From IMG/VR virus record IMGVR_UViG_3300047509_000172, positions 1-20,957 of that record: 20,957 bases of DNA. One strand, written 5' to 3'. Both the position numbers and the translations under genes were made by a program. The notes under the pieces are model-generated. The model did not search any database, had not been told where the DNA came from, and saw nothing but the letters and a program-made list of their open reading frames with translations. The stretch comes from a virus. This document shows, in pieces, positions 20,778 through 20,957 of this stretch (position 1 is the first letter of the stretch; the number at the start of each line of letters is the position of its first letter).

Positions 20778-20957
20778 CAGGCCGAGAACAGCCGATCGGC
20801 CTCCGCGACCTCCTCGTCCGTCGCGGTCAGGCAGAACTGGATCTTCCAGCGGATCCACTCGACGCCGAATGCACGAGCGGCAGGCTTATCACCCTCGCAG
20901 ATGGGAGTTCGATTCTCCTCTCCTCCATCGACGACGAAGGGCCAGTCGCTGCCCTCG
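20777..20957 (-). CDS. 3' end of a reverse-strand gene (5' end outside window)
   Basis: An open reverse frame runs from the window edge to a TGA at 20777-20779, giving about 59 residues. The last part (WIRWKIQFCLTATDEEVAEA, then DRLFSA) is acidic, helical and has G/C-ending codons, so it looks coding. The preceding part (VVDGGEENRTPICEGDKPAA) has more A/T-ending codons and coincides with a stretch that resembles a tRNA T-arm on the forward strand. No family is recognised. It converges on the late operon at the terminator, which suggests the border of a different transcription unit. Confidence 0.5.
   Translation of the reverse strand, partial: EGSDWPFVVDGGEENRTPICEGDKPAARAFGVEWIRWKIQFCLTATDEEVAEADRLFSA
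20903..20927 (+). other. tRNA T-arm-like sequence, possible attachment-site remnant
   Basis: GGAG (20904-20907) and CTCC (20915-20918) flank TTCGATT, the form of a tRNA T-loop, and are followed by TCTCCTCCA, like an acceptor strand end. No matching 5' acceptor arm, D-arm or good anticodon arm lies upstream within the window, so it is not a complete tRNA. It may be chance. Confidence 0.2.

Noticed and set aside
20840-20930. Complete tRNA gene at the right edge
   Set aside because: Only a T-arm and 3' acceptor-like strand can be seen; no matching 5' acceptor, D-arm or well-paired anticodon arm.
1-20957. CRISPR array, insertion sequence or transposase
   Set aside because: No regularly spaced repeats, terminal inverted repeats or transposase-like reading frames were seen.

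Overview
The window is a GC-rich (roughly 60-65% by eye) stretch of a tailed bacteriophage or prophage of the long non-contractile-tail (siphovirus) type with an HK97-fold head. It starts inside the portal gene, runs through the head, connector, tail and tail-tip genes, and ends with a lysis-type cassette and a strong terminator. Coding is very dense, and many genes overlap by ATGA, GTGA or TGATG junctions. No gap without a gene exceeds about 100 bases. Codons end mostly in G or C, which suggests a high-GC host. The tail-tip genes and the C39-type peptidase recall phages of actinobacteria, but the host cannot be fixed from the sequence. No integrase, repressor, terminase or replication gene is present, so lytic or temperate lifestyle is open.

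Layout: (1) 1-2833, head: portal (C-terminal part), prohead protease with a long C-terminal extension, and major capsid protein. A C(UUCG)G hairpin follows the capsid gene. (2) 2901-5705, small head or decoration proteins and head-tail connectors: three small structural proteins, a gp6/gp15-like connector, an HK97 gp10-like protein and a probable tail terminator. (3) 5702-7533, a protein with two tandem LamG (concanavalin-like) domains and a small beta-rich protein, closed by a small terminator-like hairpin. (4) 7631-12369, tail shaft: a small accessory protein, the tail tube protein with an odd Arg/Trp-rich N-terminal extension, the tail assembly chaperones, and the tape measure. The chaperones show a CCCTTTC slippery site and a hidden -1 frame product. 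The tape measure appears to start at a non-canonical ATC. (5) 12366-17608, tail tip: a 1172-residue kelch/Fn3/LamG-like protein with a tail-tip C-terminus, a hub protein, and an OB-fold plus H-type-lectin-like protein. (6) 17605-18177, one reverse-strand gene for an exported protein, convergent with the tail genes and with a 9-bp inverted repeat around its start. (7) 18236-20725, lysis-type cassette: C39-like cysteine peptidase, coiled-coil tail-anchored membrane protein, a 53-residue protein, a 202-residue orphan and a three-helix holin-like protein, ended by a strong intrinsic terminator at 20741-20777. (8) 20777-20957, the 3' end of a reverse-strand gene that carries a short stretch resembling a tRNA T-arm.

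The genes fit one late transcription unit that builds the capsid, then the tail, then lyses the cell. Three separate loci carry carbohydrate-binding-type folds: the tandem LamG protein, the 1172-residue tip protein and the H-lectin-like protein. This suggests a virion that makes many contacts with glycans. The points most worth following are the frameshift and ATC start in the chaperone/tape-measure region, the extended tail tube protein, the misplaced LamG protein, and the antisense secreted gene. I did not find a clearly new multi-gene system; the best candidates for undescribed biology are these local features and the orphan genes of the lysis region.
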